This document shows, in pieces, positions 1 through 12,680 of a stretch of 64,000 nt of DNA (positions are counted from its first letter, which is position 1; each line of letters begins with the position of its first letter). The DNA lies in contig NC_091009.1 in assembly GCF_041146395.1 (NCBI RefSeq), positions 501,001 to 565,000 on the forward strand, given 5' to 3'. Both the position numbers and the translations under genes were made by a program. This DNA comes from Eulemur rufifrons. Taxonomy: Eukaryota > Chordata > Mammalia > Primates > Lemuridae. The notes below the pieces were generated by a model. It saw nothing but the letters and a program-made list of their open reading frames with translations. It was not told the origin of the DNA and ran no database searches.

Positions 1-1450
1 GGTGTGGTGGTTTGTAGGCATACTAAACTCTAGTTTGGAAGAAGTGGGAGAATGATATATGGGAACGCTTACATTCATGCAGAGAAAGCAATTATGCGGT
101 GGATTTTTTGCACCCATGCTAATCTCTAGTTTGGAAGAAGTTATATAGGAAAGCGTACACTCATTTATAGAAACCAATTTACGGGGGATGGATGGTAGGC
201 CTGCAAAACTCTACTTTGGAAGAAGGGGGAGAGACATATTGGGGACCACGTACATTGACTCAGAGAAATCAAGGATGGGGTTGTGTTTTGTAGGCATACT
301 AAACTCTAGTTTGGAGGAAGTACGAGAATCATATATAGGAACGCTTACATTCATGCAGAGAAAGCAACTATGGAGTGATGTTTGTATGCCTACTAAACTA
401 TAGTTTGGAGGATGTTCGAGAGTCATATCTGGGAAGCTTACAGTCATTTAGAGAAAGCAACTCTCTGGGGGTGGTTCGTAGGCCTGCTAAACTCTATTTT
501 CAATGAAGTGTTAGAATCATATACAGGAACGCTTACATTCACTCAGAGAAAGCAACGTTGGGGTGGTGGTTTGTAGGTATACTAACCTGTAATTTGGAAG
601 AAGCAAAAGAATCACATATAGAACCGCTTACATTCAGGCACTGAAAGCCACTATGGGTTCGTGTTTTTAGGCATGCTAAACTGTAGTCTGGAAGAAGTTC
701 GAAAGCTGTCACTTAGAGAAAGAAACTCTCTGCGGGTGATTTTTAGGTCTGCTAAATTGTGTTTTGAAATAAGTACCAGAATCATAGTTACAAACGGTTA
801 CATTCATGCAGAGAAAGAAACTATGGGGTGATGTTTTGTGGGCATGCTAAACTGCCCACAAAACTTCTAAGAAGTTCGAGAGTCTTATATAGGAAAGCTT
901 ACAGTCACCTAGAGAAAGCAACTCTCGGGAGATGGTTTCTAAGCCTGCTAAACTAATTTGCACCGATTGTTAAAGTCAAACATGGGAAGGTTTACATCCA
1001 CTCAGAACGCAACATTTGGGTTGTGGTTTGTGGCCATAATAATTGTAGTTCGGAAAAAGTAGGAAAGTCATATATATGAACGGTTACATTCACGCAGAGA
1101 AAGCAACTGTTGGGTACCGTATGTACGCGTGCTAATCTATAGTTTGGAGGAAATTCGAGAGTCATATCTAGGGAAAATTACAGTCACATAGCTAAATCAA
1201 CCATCGGGGACTGGTTTGTAGGTCTGCTAAATTCTATTTTGGAAAAAGAGATTCATATAAGGGAATGCTTATGTTCACTCAGAGAAAGCAACGATCCGGT
1301 GGTGTATTGTTGGCATGCTAAACTGTAGTTTGGAAGAAGTTCGAGAGTTTTATATAGGAAAGCTTACATTCACCTAGAGAAAGCAACTTTCAGGATGTGG
1401 TTTATAGGCCTGGTGAACTCTAATTTGGATCAAGTGTGAGAGTCATACAT
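1..1450 (-). repeat. 93-bp satellite array, inverted segment
   Basis: This is a tandem array of monomers of about 93 bp. I define forward as the strand reading GTTGCTTTCTCT then GAATGTAAGCGTTC, and here that strand is the complement, so on the + strand one reads TTTGTAGGCATGCTAAACT, then TTTGGAAGAAGT, then GAGAAAGCAA in every unit. About 15 units are visible. Positions 1-720 read as an inverted copy of about 9,970-10,690: landmarks such as the rare ACCGCTTACATTCAGGCACTG near 625 have their complement near 10,040. The array continues beyond the left edge. No gene is seen; short open frames follow from a monomer length divisible by three. Confidence 0.9.
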
Positions 1451-1460
1451 ACGAGTTCCA
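1440..1460. other. Orientation switch inside the satellite
   Basis: Left of this point the monomers run in reverse (TTTGGATCAAGTGTGAGAGTC just before 1,446). Right of it they run forward (TTCCAAAATACAGTTTAGTA from about 1,456). The switch falls inside a monomer, leaving a partial reverse unit joined to a partial forward unit with no other sequence between. It could be a true inversion of a satellite block or an assembly join, and the sequence alone does not decide. Confidence 0.8.
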
Positions 1461-2023
1461 AAATACAGTTTAGTATGCCTACAAACCACCAGCCCAACAT
1501 TGCTTTCTCTGAGTGGATATAGGCTTTCCCTTATATGAATCTCGGACTGCTTTCAAAATGCAATTTACCGGACCTACAAAACACCGCCTGAGAGTTGCTT
1601 TCTCTCACTATAAGCTTTCCTATATATGACTTTGGAACATAGTTTAGCATGCCAACAAAAGGCCACCACATAGTTTGCGTGAATGTAAGCGTTCCTATGC
1701 ATCACGCTCGTACTTCTTCCAAAGTATAGTACACCTACAAACCACCTCCCCAACTTTGCTTTTTCTGAGTGAATGTAAGCATTCTTTTATTCTCGTACTT
1801 CCTCCAAACTCCAGTTTAGTGTGACTAAAAACCACCACCGCAACCCTGCTTTCTCTGAGTGAATGTTAGCGTTCCCGTTTATGATTCACACTTCATCCAA
1901 AATAGAATTTAGCAGAACTACAAACCAGCCCCCAAGGGTTGCTTTCTCTATGAGACTGTAAGCTTTCCTATTACTCTTAACTTCTTCGCAACTAGAGATT
2001 TGCATGCCTACAAAACACCACCC

Positions 2024-2941
2024 CATAGTTGCCCTCTCTGCGTGAATGTAAGCACTTGTATATATGACTCTGCTACTTCTTCCAAAATACAGTTTAGTAT
2101 GCTTACAAACAACCAACCAAACGTTGCGTTCTCTGAGAGAATGTTAGCGTTCCCAAGTATGACTGTTCCAAATGATGCAAAGTAGAGTTTAGCAGGCTTA
2201 CAAACTATCTCTCGAAAGTTGCTTCCTCTGGGGGACTGTAAGCTTTCCTATAAAAGACTGTCGAACTTCTTCGAAACTACATTTCAGCACGCCAACAAAA
2301 ATCACCACATAGTTTCTTTCTCAGCATAAATATAAGCGATTTTATATATGACTCTGGTACTTCTTTCAAAATACAATTTAGCAGACCTCTAAATCAACCG
2401 CCGAGAGTTGCCTTCTCTAAGTCACTGTCAGCTTTCGAACTTCTTCCAAATTATATTTTAGCAGGCCTACAAAACACCACCCCATAGTGGCCCTCTCTGG
2501 GTGAATGTAAGCGCTCATATATATGACTCTGCTACTTCCAAAATACCGTTTAGTATGCTTACAAACCACCACCCAAAAGTTAAGTTCTCTGAGAGAATGT
2601 TAGCGTTCCCAAGTATGACTGTTCCAAATGATGCAAAGTAGAGTTTAGCAGGCTTACAAACTATCTCTCGAAAGTTGCTTCCTCTAGGGGACTGTAAGGT
2701 TTCCTATAAAAGACTGTCGAACTTCTTCGAAACTACATTTCAGCACGCCAACAAAACATCACCACATAGTTTTTCTCAGCATCAATGTAAGAGATTTTAT
2801 ATATGACTCTGGTACTTCTTTCAAAATACAATTTAGCAGACCTCAAAATCAACCGCCAAGAGTTGCATACTCTAAGTCACTGTCAGCTTTCGAACTTCTT
2901 CCAAATTATATTTTAGCATGCCTACAAAACACCACCCCATA
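2024..2941 (+). repeat. 459-bp local tandem duplication in the satellite
   Basis: Two adjacent five-monomer blocks (about 2,024-2,482 and 2,483-2,941) match closely. Both carry the unusual GAGAATGTTAGCGTTCCCAAG, the sequence CTATCTCTCGAAAGTTGCTT (2,205 and 2,661), and AAGACTGTCGAACTTCTTCG with a cytosine-rich CAGCACGCCAACAAAA end. The spacing is 456-459 bp. The block size is about five monomers, not a multiple of the trimer, so it looks like a local unequal exchange. Confidence 0.8.
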
Positions 2942-5460
2942 GTTGCTTTCTCTGCGTCCATATAAGCGTTCATATATATGACTCTCGTACTTCTTCCAAA
3001 CTGGAGTTTAGTATACCTAAAAACCGGCACCACAATTTACCTTTCTCTGAGTGAATGAAGCGTATCCATGTATGCCTCTTTCACTTCATCCAAATTAGAG
3101 TTTAGTGGCCCACAAACCACCTCCTGTGAGTTGCATTCTCTAGGTGACTGTAAACTTTCCTATATAAGACTCTCGAACTTCTTCCAAACTACAGTTTAGC
3201 ATGCCAACAATACAGCGCCCCATCGTTGATTTCTCTGAGTGAACATAAGCGTTCCCATATATGACTCTCACTCTTCTTCCAAAATAGAATTTAGCAGACC
3301 TACACAACACCCGATGGTTCCAATTCTCTACGTGACTCTAATTTTTCCCACATATGACTCTTGAACTTTCTCCAAACTATAGATTATGATGATTACATAG
3401 GCCACCCCACAGTTGCTTTCTCTGCGTGAATGTAACCGTTCATATATGACTCTCCTTCTTTTAAACTACAGCATTTATTCCTACAAACCATCACGACAAC
3501 GTTCTTTCTCTGAGTGAATGCAAGCATTCTCACACTTCATCCAAATTACAGTTTAGCAGACCTACCAACAAACTACAGAGAGTTGTTTTTCTCTGTGTCA
3601 CTGTAATCTTTCTTATGTAAGGCTCTCGAACTTCTTCCAAACCACAGTTTAGCATGCCAACAAAATACGACCCCAGAGTTGCTTTCTCTGCGTGAATGTA
3701 AGCATTCGTATATATGAGTCTCCTACTTCCTCCAAAATACAGTTTAGAATGCTTACAAACCACCACCCAAACGTTGCGTTCTCTGAGTGAATGTAAGCGT
3801 TCCCATGTTTGACTCTCACAATTGATGCAAATTAGAATTTAGCATGCTTAGAAACAATCTCCCGAGAGTTGCTTTCTCTAGGTGACTGTAATTTTCCCCA
3901 GATATGACTCTCGCACTTCCTCCAAACTACAGATTAGCATGCATACATACGCCACCCAACAGTTGCTTTCTCTGCGTGAATGTAACCGTTCATATATATG
4001 ACTCTACTACTTCTTCTGAACTACAGTTATTATGCCTACAAACCACCACCCAAACGTTGTGTTCTCTGAGTGAATGTAAGCATTCCAATGTTTGACTCTC
4101 ACAATTGCTGCTAGTTAGAGTTTAGCAGGCTTGCAAAGCTCTCCTGAGTGTTGCTTTCTCTAGGTGACTGTAAGCTATCCAAATAACACTCTCGAACTCC
4201 TTCCAAACTGCAGTTTAGCATCCCCACAACACATCACCCCATATTTTCTTTCTATGCATGAATGTAAGCGTTTGTATATAAGACTCTGACACGTCTTTCA
4301 AAATACAATTTAGCAGACTGAAAAAATCACCCGCCAAGAGTTGCTTTCTCTAAGTGACTGTCAGCTTTCGAACTTCTTCCAATCTATAGTTTAGCATGCC
4401 TGCACTACAGCACCCCGTATTTGCTTTCTCTGTGTTAATGTAAGCGTTCGTATTTATGTCTCTCGTACCTCTTCCAAAGTAGAGTTTAGTATGCTCAAAA
4501 ACGGCCACCCCAACGTTGCTTTCTCTGAGTGAATGTAAGCGTTCCTGTATATGATTTTAACACTTCATTGAAAATAGAGTTTAGCAGGCCTACGAACCAC
4601 CCCCCGAGAGTTACATCCTCCAAACTATAGTTTAGTAGGCATACAAACATCACTCCATAGTTGCTTTCTCTGCGTGAATGTAACCGTTCATATATATGAC
4701 TTTCCTACTTCTTCCGAACTACAGTTATTATGGCCACAAACTACAACCCAAACCTTGCGTTCTGAGTGGATGTAAACCTTCCCATATTTGACTTTAACAG
4801 TTGGTGCAAATTAGCAGGCTTAGAAACCATCTCCCGAGAGTTGCTCTCTCTAGGTGACTGTAAGCTTTGCTATATAAGATTCTAAACTTCCTCCAAACTA
4901 TAGTTTAGTAGGCATAAAATCATCACTCCATAGTTGCTTTCTCTGCATGAATGTAAGCGTTCCTATATATGATTCTCGTACTTCCTCCAAACTAGAGTTT
5001 AGTATGCCTACAAAACACAAGCCCATCCTTGATTTCTCTGAGTCAATGTACGTGGTCCCCAATATGACTCTCTCACTTCTTCCAAAGTAGAGTTTTGCAG
5101 GCCTACCGTCCATCCCCCGAAAGTTGGTTTCTATAAATGACTGTACGCTTTCCTATATAACTTCTTCCAAACTAGAGATTAGCATGGGTACAAAAACCCA
5201 CCCCATAATTGCTTTCTCTGCATGAATGTAAGCATTCCCAAATATCATTTTCCTACTTCTTCCAAACTAGAGTTTAGTATGCCTACAAACCACCACATCA
5301 TCGTTGCTTTCTCTGAGTGAATGTAACCCTTTCCATATATGACTCTCAATCTTAAACCAAAATAGAATTTAGCACGCCTACATTCCACAACCAGAAATTT
5401 CCTTTCCCTAAGAGACTCTAAGCTTTCTTATATGTGATTCTCAAACTTCGTCCAAACTAG
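2740..5460 (+). repeat. Satellite higher-order block, copy I
   Basis: This is the first of three related blocks of about 2.7 kb. Landmarks shared with copy II at an offset of about 2,722 bp include CTGGAGTTTAGTATACCTAA (3,001 and 5,723) and CAAAATACGACCCCAGAG (3,661 and 6,386). In the right half the offset to copy II changes to about 2,905-2,915 bp and then back to about 2,685, which marks indels of whole monomers. The block edges are arbitrary because the array is continuous. Confidence 0.7.
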
Positions 5461-8160
5461 AGTTTAGCACGCCTAGAAAACACCACCCCACAGTTGCTTT
5501 CTCTGCATGAATGTAAGCGTTTGTATATATGACACTGGTACTTCTTTCAAAATACAATTTAGCAGACCTAAAAATCTACCGCCAAGAGTTGCTTTCTCTG
5601 ACTGTCTGCTTTCGAACTTCTTCCAAACTATATTTTAGCATGCCAACAAAACACCACCCCATAGTTGCTTTCTCTGCGTCCATATAAGCGTTCATATATA
5701 TGTCTCTCGTACTTCTTCCAAACTGGAGTTTAGTATACCTAAAAACCGGCACCACAATTTACCTTTCTCTGAGTGAATGAAGCGTATCCATGTATGCCTC
5801 TTTCACTTCATCCAAATTAGAGTTTAGCGGCCTACAAACCACTTCCTGTGAGTTGCTTTCTCTAGGTGACTGTAAACTTTCCTATATAAGACTCTCGAAC
5901 TTCTTCCAAACTACAGTTTGGCATGCCAACAATACAGCGCCCCATCGTTGATTTCTCTGGGTGAACATAAGCGTTCCCATATATGACTCTCACTCTTTTT
6001 CCAAAATAGAATTTAACAGACCTACACACCAGCCCCCGATGGTTCCTTTCTCTACGTGACTCTAATTTTCCCCAGATATGACTCTTGAACTTCCTCCAAA
6101 CTACAGATTATGATGATTACATACACCACCCCACAATTGCTTTCTCTGCGTGAATGTAACCATTCATATATGACTCTCCTACTTCTTCGAACTACAGTTG
6201 TTATTCCTACAAACCACCACGACAAAGTTCTTTCTCTGAGTGAATGCAAGCGTTCTCACACTTCATCCAAATTACAGTTTAGCAGACCTACCAACAAACT
6301 ACAGAGAGTTGTTTTCTCTGTGTCAGTGTAATCTTTCCTATATAAGGCTCTCGAACTTCTTCCAAACCACAGTTTAGCATGCCAACAAAATACGACCCCA
6401 GAGTTGCTTTCTCTGCGTGAATGTAAGCATTCGTATATATGAGTCTCCTACTTCCTCCAAAATACAGTTTAGAATGCTTACAAACCACCACCCAAACGTT
6501 GCGTTCTCTGAGTGAATGTAAGCGTTCCCATGTTTGACTCTCACAATTGATGCAAATTAGAGTTTAGCATGCTTAGAAACAATCTGCCAAGAGTTACTTT
6601 CTCTAGGTGACTGTAAGCTTTCTTATATAAGACTCGCGAACTTCTTCCAAACTACAGTTTAGCATGCCAACGAAACACTGCCCCATCGTTGATTTCTCTG
6701 AGTGAACATAAGCGTTCCCACATATGACTTTCTCTCTTCTTCCAAAATAGAATTTAGCAGATCTACAAAACGGCCCCCGATGGTTGCTTTCTCTAAGTGA
6801 CTGCAATTTTCCCCAGATAAGACTCCCGGACTTCCTCCAAAGTATACATTAACATGCGTACATACGCCACCCATCAGTTGCTTTCTCTGCGTGAATGTAA
6901 CCGTTCATATATATGACTCTCCTACTTCTTCCAAACTACAGTTATGATGCCTACAAATCACCACCCAAACGTTGTGTTCTCTGAGTGAATGTAAGCGTTC
7001 CCATGTTTGACTCTCACAATTGCTGCTAATTAGTGTTTACAGGCTTGCAAAGCTGTCCCGAGTGTTGCTTTCTCTAGGTGACTCTAAGTTATCCTATATA
7101 ACACTCTCGAACTCCTTCCAAACTGCAGTTTAGCATCCCCGCAACACATCACCCCATAGTTTCTTTCTCTGCATGAATGTAAGCGTTTGTCTATATGACT
7201 CTGGTACGTCTTTCAAAATACAATTTAGCAGACCTAAAAATCACCCGCCAAGAGTTGCTTTCTGTAAATGACTGTCAGCTTTCGAACTTCTTCCAATCTA
7301 TAGTTTAGCATGCCTGCACTACAGCACCCCATATTTGCTTTCTCTGTGTTAATGTAAGCGTTCCTATATATGTCTCTCGTACCTCTTCCAAAGTAGAGTT
7401 CAGTATGCTCAAAAACGGCCACCCCAACGTTGCTTTCTCTGAGTGAATGTAAGCGTTCCTGTATATGATTCTAACACTTCATTGAAAATAGAGTTTAGCA
7501 GGCCTACGAACCACCCCCCCAAGAGTTGCTTTCTCTAAATGACTGTAAACTTCCCAGATATGACTCTCGAACATCCCCCAAACTATAGTTTAGTAGGCAT
7601 ACAAACATCACTCCATAGTTGCTTTCTCTGCATGAATGTAAGCGTTCCTATATATGATTCTCGTACTTCTTCCAAACTAGAGTTTAGTATGCCTACAAAC
7701 CACAACCCCATCGTTGATTTCTCTGAGTGAATGTACGCAGTCCCCAATATGACTCTCCCCCTTCTTCCAAAGTAGAGTTTTGCAGGCCTACAAACCATCC
7801 CCCGAAAGTTGGTTTCTATAAATGACGGTACGTTTTCCTATATATTACTCTTTAACTTCTTGCAAAATAGAGATTAGCATGGCTACAAAAAATCCACCCC
7901 ATAATTGCTTTCTCTGCATGAATGTAAGTGTTCCCATATATCATTCTCCTACTTCTTCCAAACTAGAGTTTAGTATGCCTACAAACCACCACATCATCGT
8001 AGCTTTCTCTGAGTGAATGTAAGCCTTCCCATATATGACTCTCACTCTGAAACCAAAATAGAGTTTAGCACGCCTACATTCCACACCAGAGATTTGCTTT
8101 CTCTAAGTGACTCTAAGCTTTCTTATATGTGATTCTCAAACTTCGTCCAAACTAGAGTTT
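5461..8160 (+). repeat. Satellite higher-order block, copy II
   Basis: This block lies between two occurrences of the landmark TATGTGATTCTCAAACTTCG (about 5,430 and 8,126). It matches copy I on the left and copy III on the right. The 6,210-6,580 stretch is nearly the same as 3,480-3,860. Monomers near 7,540-7,960 correspond to the inverted material at 1-560. There is no coding content. Confidence 0.7.
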
Positions 8161-10850
8161 AGCATGCCTAGAAAACACCACCCCACAGTTGCTTTCTCTG
8201 CATGAATGTAAGCGTTTGTATATATGACTCTGGTACTTCTTTCAAAATACAATTTAGCAGACCGAAAAATGAACCGCGGAGAGTTGCTTTCTCTAAGTGA
8301 CTGTCTGCTTTCGAACTTCTTCCAAATTATGTTTTAGCATGCCTACAAAACACCACCCCATAGTTACTTTCTCTGCATCAATATAAGCGTTCATATATAT
8401 GCCTCTCTCACTTCATCTAAATTAGAGTTTAGCAGGCCTACAAACCACGCCCCGTGAGTTGCTTTCTCTAGGTGACTGTAAACTTTCCTATATAAGAATC
8501 TCCAACTTCTTTCAAAGTACACCATGCCAACAAAACACCACACCGTGGTTGCTTTCTCTGAGTGAACATAAGCGTTCCCATATATGACTCACACTCTGTT
8601 TCCAAAATAGAATTTAGCAGATCTACAAACCAGCCCAACATGGTTCCTTTCTCTAAGTGACTGTAATTTTCCCCAGATATGACTCTCGCACTTCCTCAAA
8701 ACTACAGATTAACATGCATACCTGCGCCACCCCACAGTTGCTTTCTCTGCGTGAATGTAACCATTCATATATATGACTCTCCTACTTCTTCCCAACTACA
8801 GTTATTATGCCTTCAAACCATCACGATAATGTTTCTTTCTCTGAGTGAATGAATGCAAGCATTCTCACATTTCATCCAAATTAGAGTTTAGCAGGCCTAC
8901 CAATAAACTTCCGAGAGTTGTTTTCTCTGTGTCACTGTAATCTTTCCTATATAAGACGCTCAAACTTCTTCCAAACCACAGTTTAGCATGCCAACAAAAT
9001 ACGACCCCAGAGTGGCTTTCTCTGCCTGAATGTAAGCGTTCAGATATATGACTCTCGTACTTCCTCCCAAATACAGTTTAGAATGCCTACAAACCACCAC
9101 CCAAACGTTGCGTTCTCTGAATGAATGAAAGCATTTCCATGTTTGACTCTCACAATTGATGCAAAGTAGAGTTTAGCAGGCCAAGAAAGGATCTCCCGAG
9201 AGTTGCTTTCTCTAGGTGACTGTAAGCTTTCCTAAATAAGACTCTCCAACTTCTTCCAAACTACAGGTTAACATGCCCACAAAACATCACCCCATAGTTT
9301 TTTCTTTGCATGAATGTAAGCATTAGTATATATGACTCTGGTACTTCTTTCAAAATACAATTTAGCAGACCTAAAAATCACCCACCAAGAGTTGCTTTCT
9401 CTAAGTGACTGTTCAGGTTTAGAACTTCTTCCAAACTATAGCATGCTTACAAAACACCACCCCGTAGTTGCTTTCTCTGGGTGAATGTAAACATTCCCAA
9501 ATATCATTCTCGTACTTCTTCCAAACTATTTAGTATGCCTACAAAAACCAGCCCAATGTTGTTTCTCTGAGGGAATGTAAGCGGTCCCATGTTTGACTCT
9601 CACACTTCATCCAAATTAGAGTTTAGCATGTGTACAAACAATCTCCCGAGAGTTGCTTTCCCTAGGTGATGGTAATCATTCCTGTATAAGGTTCTCCAAC
9701 TTCTTCCAAACTGCAGTTTAGCATGCCTACAAAACCTGACGCTATAAGTGCTTCCTCTGCGTGAATGTAAGTGTTCCTATATAGGACTCTCGTACTTCTT
9801 CCAAACTACAGTTTAGTATGCCCTACAAACCACCACCCAAACGTTGTTTTCTCTGAGTGAATGTAAGCGTTCCCATATATGACTCTCACACTTCAACCAA
9901 AATAGAGTTTAGCAGGCCTACATTCCACACCCAGAGAGTTGTTTTCTCTACGTGACTGTAAACTTTCCTATATATGACTCTCAAACTTCGTCCAAACTAG
10001 AGTTTTGCAAGCCTACAAAACACCACCCCATAGTTGTTTTCGGTGCCGGAATGTAAGCGGCTCTACATGTGATTCTCTTGCTTCTTCCAAATTACAGGTT
10101 AGTATGCCTAGGAACCACAACCACGACTTTGCTTTCACTGAGTTCCCATATATTATTCTAACACTTCATTGAAAATAGAGTTTAGCAGGCCTACGAAACA
10201 CCCCCCGAGAGTTGCTTTCTCTAAGTGACTGTAAGCTTCCCAGATATGACTCTCGAACTTCCTCCAAACTATATTTTAGTAGGCATACAAACATCACTCC
10301 ATAGTTGCTTTCTCTGCGTGAAGGTAAGCGTTCCTATATACGATTCTCGTACTTCTTCCAAACTAGAGTTGACTATGCCTACAAATCACAATCCCATCGT
10401 TGATTTCTCTGAGTGAATGCACGCGGTCCCCAATATGACTCTCCCCCTTCTTCCAAACTGGAGTTTTGCAGGTGTACAAAACATCCCCCGAGAGTTGGTT
10501 TCTATGACTGTAACCTTTCCTATATATTACTCCTTAACTTCTTCCAAACTAGAGATTAGCATGGCTACAAAAACGCCACCCCATAGTTGCTTTCTCTACG
10601 TGAATGTAAGCGTTCCCATATATCATTCTCCCACTTCTTCCAAACTAGAGTTTAGTATGCCTACAAACCACCACGTCGTCGTTGCTTTCTCTGAGGGAAT
10701 GTAAGCCTTCCCATATATGACTCTCACTCTTAAACCAAAATAGAGTTTAGCAGGCCTACTTTCCACACCCAGAGATTTGCTTTCTCTAAGTGACTGTAAG
10801 CTTTCTTATATGTGATTCTCAAACTTCGTCCAAACTAGAGTTTAGCATGC
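8161..10850 (+). repeat. Satellite higher-order block, copy III
   Basis: This block runs between landmark occurrences at about 8,126 and 10,808. Offsets to copy II vary: about 2,609 bp near 8,995, about 2,138 bp near 9,286 and about 2,690 bp near 10,230. Whole monomers have therefore been lost and regained relative to copy II. Its right part (9,970-10,690) is the closest match I can find to the inverted segment at 1-720. Confidence 0.65.
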
Positions 10851-11099
10851 CTATAAAACACCACCCCATAGTTACTTTCAGTGCGTCAAAATGTATGTGT
10901 TCCTATATGTGATTCTCGTGCTTCTTCCAAACTGCAGTTTAGTAAGCCTACAAACAACCCCATCGTTGCTTTCTCTGAGGGAATGTAAGCGTTCTCATAT
11001 ATGACTCTCACACTTCAACCAAAACAGGGTTTTGCAGGCCTACAAACCACCCGCCAAGACTTGCTTTTTCAAAGTGGCTGTTACCTTTCCTATATAGGA

Positions 11100-12138
11100 C
11101 TCTGGAACTTCTCCCAAGCTAGACTTTAACATGTCTACCTGACACTACTCCGTAGTTGCTCTCGCTGTGTGAATGTAAGTGTTCCTATATATGAGTCTTG
11201 TACTTCTTCCTAACTAGCATCTGGCATGCCAAAATAACACTCCCCCATAGTTGCTTTCTTTGAGTCAATGTAAACATTCCTATATATGTCTCTCGCACTT
11301 CTTCCAAACTTGAGTTATGTCTACAAACCAATCCCCGACAGCTGTTTTCTCTGAACGAATTTAAGCGTTCCTATATAGGACTATGGCACTTCCTCCAAAC
11401 TAGAGTTTAGCAAGCCTACACTCCACCCCCGTTCGTTGCTTTCTCTAAGTTACTGTAAGCTTTCCTATACATGGCTCTCGAAATTTTCCAAACTAGAGTT
11501 AGCATGCCTACTATACACCTACACATAATTGCTTTGTCTGAGTGAATATAAGCCTTCCTCTATATGACTGTCGCACTTTTTCCAAATTAGAGTGTAGCCA
11601 GCCTGGAAAGCACCCCTTATAGTTGCTTTCATTGAGTGAATGTTAACATTCCTATGTATGACTCTCGCAACTTTTCCAATCTAAGATTTTAGCAATGCTA
11701 CAAATCCCCCGCCGAGAGTTCCTATACATAACTGTCCTCTTTTTCCAAGCTAGAGTTTAGGAAGCCTAGAAACCGTCCCCCCGTAGACGCTTTATGTGAA
11801 TGTAAGCGTTCCTATATATGACTCTCGCCTTCCTCCAAACTAGAGCTTAGCAAGCCTACAAACCAACTCCCTATAATTGCTTTCTCTGAATGAATGATAT
11901 CGTTCCTATATAAGACTCTCGAACTTCTTCCAAACCAGAGTTTAACAAGCCAAAAAAGCACCCCCCATAGATGCTTCCTCTAACTCAAAGCTAATATTCC
12001 TATATATGATTCAGCTTCTTCATCCAAACTAGAGTAAGGCAAGCCTACAAATCACACACCAATAGTTGCTTTCTATCAGTAAATGTAAGCATCCCTATAT
12101 ATGACTATAGCAATTCTTCCAAACTGGAGTTTAGCAAG
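11100..12138 (+). repeat. Divergent monomeric edge of the satellite
   Basis: The last kilobase or so of satellite no longer shows the three ordered monomer types. Units here are individually diverged, many share the signature TTTAGCAAGCCTACAAA, and several are shortened (for example around 11,700-11,800). The array ends within a monomer at about 12,138, after TTTAGCAAGCCTCCAGAC. Confidence 0.7.
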
Positions 12139-12680
12139 CCTCCAGACCCCCGGACCCCACTCCATAGTACCCTGGGCATTGGAGCCTGCCTGTCATGCAG
12201 GACATAGGGGCGGACCCTCATCTCAGACACGGCATTGGTGGATTGTAGGCTTTTTTAAGTTTTTGAATTGAAGAAGTCTGAGAATTGGAATTGGGTTTAG
12301 GGTAAGGTTAGGTGTTAGGGACTAGGATTAGGTTTAGGGGTTAGGGTTTTAGGTTAGAATTAGGGTTAGGATTACTGTTAGGGTTAGAGATTAGGATTAT
12401 GTTTAGTGGTTGGGTTTAGGTTTACGGTGAGAGGCAAGAGTAAGGGTCAGGGATTAGGGTTACTGTTAGGAGTTAGATTCAGGGCTTACTAAGGGTTTGG
12501 TTTAGTGATAGGGTTAGGGCTTACGTTTAACGGTGTGTGTTAGGGCACGGGCCCTGTCTAACGTACGGGGCACTGTGGATGTGGAGCAAGGCTGGGTCCC
12601 CACTTCATCGTACCCTGGGTGTTGGGCTTCAACTGTCACGCAGGACAAAGGCAGAGGCTCATCTCACGCATGGTTAGGAT
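12139..12680 (+). other. Transition: truncated spacer blocks and first telomeric repeats
   Basis: Two damaged relatives of the downstream spacer blocks lie here. The first (about 12,150-12,290) keeps TACCCTGGGCATTGG, CATGCAGGACA, GATTGTAGGC and AAGAAGTCTGAGAATT. The second (about 12,540-12,675) keeps GGGCACGGGCCCTGT, TACCCTGGGTGTTGG and CACGCAGGACAAAGG. It stops at CACGCATGG, where the TTAGGG-like HOR begins, so its last 60 bp or so are missing. Degenerate TTAGGG repeats fill the interval between them. An open frame across the second block is incidental. Confidence 0.75.

Larger units (their letters stand above)
1451..12138 (+). repeat. 93-bp satellite array, main forward block
   Basis: Over a hundred tandem units of about 90-96 bp run in forward orientation. 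Three monomer types recur in order. Type one reads GAGAGTTGCTTTCTCTAGGTGACTG and is followed by AGCATGCC. Type two reads ATAGTTGCTTTCTCTGCGTGAATG, often with ATATATATGACTC. Type three reads ACGTTGCGTTCTCTGAGTGAATG, with TTTGACTCTCACAATTG. Together they form a trimer of about 280 bp, for example type one near 3,863 and again near 4,143, though units are sometimes skipped. I do not recognise the family by name. It is AT-rich, has no transposon ends and carries no credible gene. Each monomer contains an AGAG/CTCT hairpin-like pair around TTGCTTT in type one. Confidence 0.92.

Noticed and set aside
188..10704. Many 60-95-codon open frames in the satellite with a recurring LEEVRESYIGKLTV-like peptide
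   Set aside because: The monomer is about 93 bp (31 codons), so any stop-free frame carries on through neighbouring units and gives a 31-residue periodic peptide. Frames occur on both strands, are broken at random, and show no domain.
1..12138. CRISPR array (regular repeats of similar spacing)
   Set aside because: The whole 93-bp unit is repeated, with no distinction between constant repeats and unique spacers, there are no cas genes, and the Alus show the genome is primate.
1451..12138. Centromeric satellite with a CENP-B box
   Set aside because: CTTCGTCCAAACTAG in some monomers resembles part of the box only loosely. The required core was not found, and a centromeric role cannot be supported from sequence.
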